Shown here: piece after piece, positions 62,467-64,000 of the stretch
How positions within the stretch are numbered: the first letter of the stretch is position 1
Layout of the letters: the number at the start of each line of letters is the position of its first letter
NCBI RefSeq assembly: GCF_036013645.1
Contig: NZ_CP107869.1
Location: 9,672,001-9,736,000, forward strand
Origin: Streptomyces sp. NBC_00490
GTDB lineage: Bacteria > Actinomycetota > Actinomycetes > Streptomycetales > Streptomycetaceae
Length of the DNA: 64,000 bases
Direction: 5' to 3'
Program-made: the position numbers and the translations under genes
The notes under the pieces: model-generated
Databases searched by the model: none
What the model was told of the DNA's origin: nothing
What the model saw: only the letters and a program-made list of their open reading frames with translations

Positions 62467-64000
62467 ATGACAGTCGCTGTCGACACGCCCACCGACGCCC
62501 GCAGTGGCGCAAGTGTGCGGCGACCGAGAGACCACCGGGGGCCGGCCGCCTGGCTGCACCGTCATCGCGTGCCGCTGCTCGCCACGGCGACCATGCTCCC
62601 GCTGTATGTCGTGTGGGCGTTCTTCCGCGCCAACGGCGGCGGAGACCTCGCGGCCCAGGACACCTGGGCGCGCTTCGCCGCCGAGCACGGCGACTCGGCG
62701 TACGGACTGTTCTGGTTCGGCGGGTTGCACACCGCGAACTACAGTCTGCTCTCGCCGTATCTGATGGGCTTCTTCGGCGTGCGGACGATCGCCGTGGCCT
62801 CCGGGCTGGCCGCCGGATGGCTGGCCGCGGTGCTGTTCGTGCGCTCCGGGATACGACGTCCGCTGGCACCGGCGCTGCTGGCCGCGTTCGGGCTGTGGGT
62901 GGACATCGCGGCGGGCCGGGTGACGTTCGCCCTGGGGGTCGCCTTCGCGGTCGCCGCGTGTGTGCTGCTGGTCGGCGAACGGCGTCTGGCGCTGGCCGCC
63001 GGGTACGCCATGCTGGCGACCATGGCCAGCCCGGTGGCAGGGCTGTTCCTGGTCGTGGCCGGTGCGGCCTACGGCCTTGTCCGCGACTGGGGGCGGGCCG
63101 CCGTGCTCACGATCCCGCCGTTCGTGGTCGTCGGGGCGACCACCTTGCTGTTTCCGTTCGACGGCGAGCAGCCGATGGCCTCGGGACGGATCTGGTGGCC
63201 CGCGCTGCTGGGGCTCGCTGTGGCGATATGCGCACCGCGTGGCTGGCGGGTCGTCCGCTGCGGCGGAGCCGTGTACGCGGCGGGCGTCGGCCTCACCTAT
63301 GTCACCCCTTCCCCCATCGGCTCGAACGTCGAGCGTCTGGCGCTGCTGTTCGCTCCCGCCGTACTGCTGGCCGGCCTGCTCGGCGTGGAGCGGCCTGCCC
63401 GCTATCGACGGGGGGCTCTCGCCCTGGCGTTGGTCGGTTCCTTGTTCTGGCTGGGATCGGGCACGCCGGTCTCCTTCCTGCAGGGCCCAGGCGCGGTCCC
63501 CGCGTGGGCCGCCGACACCCACGGGCTCGTCCGCACGCTCGACCGGCTGGACGCGAACCGCTCACGGGTCGAGGTCGTCCCGGCCGAGGACCACCGCGAG
63601 GCGGCCGTGCTCTCCTCGCACGTCAACATGGCCCGCGGCTGGAACACGCAGCTGGACATGGAACGCGGTCGCCTCTTCTACGACGGCACCCTCACCGCCA
63701 CGACCTACCGCGCCTGGCTGAACCGGTGGGCCGTCGGCTACGTGGCCGTCTCCGACGCCGAGCCCGACCGCTACGGGGCGGCGGAGGCTCGCCTGGTGCG
63801 CGCGGGACCGGCCTGGCTGGAGCCGGTGTGGAGCGACGAGCACTGGCGTTTGTACCGGGTACGGGACGCGGTCCCGCTCGTGACCGGGCCCGCGGAGGTT
63901 GTCAGCGCGTCGGAGGCGTACACCGTCGTCCACCTGCCGACGCCGGGTTCGGTGACCGTACGGATCGCCTACTCGCCATGGCTCCACGCCGACAACGGCG
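62467..64000 (+). CDS. Polytopic membrane protein, partial at window end
   Basis: The frame opens at the ATG at 62467 (GGAG 8 bases upstream) and stays open for 511 codons to the end of the window. After a basic N-terminus (about 1-35) come about ten hydrophobic segments (for example VPLLATATMLPLYVVWAFF and LFAPAVLLAGLLGVE), followed from about residue 340 by a soluble extracytoplasmic region (TLDRLDANRSRVEVVP, WNTQLDMERGRLFYDG). The layout resembles large actinobacterial membrane proteins with glycosyltransferase-C-like topology, but no catalytic motif is recognised. The C-terminus is outside the window. Confidence 0.85.
   Translation, partial: MTVAVDTPTDARSGASVRRPRDHRGPAAWLHRHRVPLLATATMLPLYVVWAFFRANGGGDLAAQDTWARFAAEHGDSAYGLFWFGGLHTANYSLLSPYLMGFFGVRTIAVASGLAAGWLAAVLFVRSGIRRPLAPALLAAFGLWVDIAAGRVTFALGVAFAVAACVLLVGERRLALAAGYAMLATMASPVAGLFLVVAGAAYGLVRDWGRAAVLTIPPFVVVGATTLLFPFDGEQPMASGRIWWPALLGLAVAICAPRGWRVVRCGGAVYAAGVGLTYVTPSPIGSNVERLALLFAPAVLLAGLLGVERPARYRRGALALALVGSLFWLGSGTPVSFLQGPGAVPAWAADTHGLVRTLDRLDANRSRVEVVPAEDHREAAVLSSHVNMARGWNTQLDMERGRLFYDGTLTATTYRAWLNRWAVGYVAVSDAEPDRYGAAEARLVRAGPAWLEPVWSDEHWRLYRVRDAVPLVTGPAEVVSASEAYTVVHLPTPGSVTVRIAYSPWLHADNG

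Overview
The window is GC-rich actinobacterial chromosome and almost certainly Streptomyces. Signs of this are the strong GC bias at third codon positions, frequent GTG starts with GGAGG-type ribosome binding sites, and lineage-typical families: a DUF397 protein paired with an XRE/DUF5753 regulator, an anti-sigma-type ATPase, a DUF574 methyltransferase, a nitrate/nitrite-sensor-type (CvnA-like) histidine kinase, MmyB-type regulators, DUF5709, and many secreted enzymes with ricin-type (CBM13) lectin domains. No rRNA, tRNA, CRISPR array, complete insertion sequence or phage gene was seen.

1-19.2 kb is a mixed accessory and signalling region. It holds a secreted peptide plus lipoprotein pair, a DUF5937 regulator, a cytochrome P450, a membrane metallophosphoesterase, an SH3-like lipoprotein, a broken luciferase-like monooxygenase, a DUF397/XRE module with a perfect palindrome in front of it, a DUF574 methyltransferase, an orphan sensor kinase, and several small secreted or membrane proteins.

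19.4-38.9 kb is a redox and regulator region. It holds an alcohol dehydrogenase and an aldo/keto reductase flanked by two MmyB-type regulators, a carbohydrate esterase with a CBM13 domain, and an alpha/beta hydrolase. NAD(P)-dependent oxidoreductases lie beside an AraC regulator whose putative box occurs twice, and a tandem MmcQ/YjbR pair follows. Then come an SDR plus TetR pair with a two-repeat operator, a second luciferase-like monooxygenase, and small stress or resistance-type proteins. Gene remnants and point-disrupted genes are frequent here.

39.4-61.9 kb is the most coherent block: a plant cell-wall hemicellulose locus. Intracellular enzymes are GH31 alpha-xylosidase (YicI type), GH1 beta-glucosidase, GH42 beta-galactosidase and GH43. 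Secreted enzymes are a GH5 endoglucanase with X2 and CBM46 modules, two SGNH esterases, a GH29 alpha-L-fucosidase with a lectin domain, and a GH62 arabinofuranosidase with CBM13. Together these activities match the parts of branched, acetylated xyloglucan or arabinoxylan. Four copies of the palindrome GAAGCGCTTC sit in the promoter regions of the GH1-GH31, GH42 and GH43-GH5 units, which suggests one LacI-type repressor encoded elsewhere. A GntR/FCD regulator lies between the fucosidase and GH62 genes. A three-subunit molybdenum hydroxylase operon (PaoABC type) and a DUF5709 gene interrupt the block. No sugar transporter is present in the window.

The right edge holds a decayed DoxX-like membrane protein gene and the start of a large polytopic membrane protein that runs off the window.
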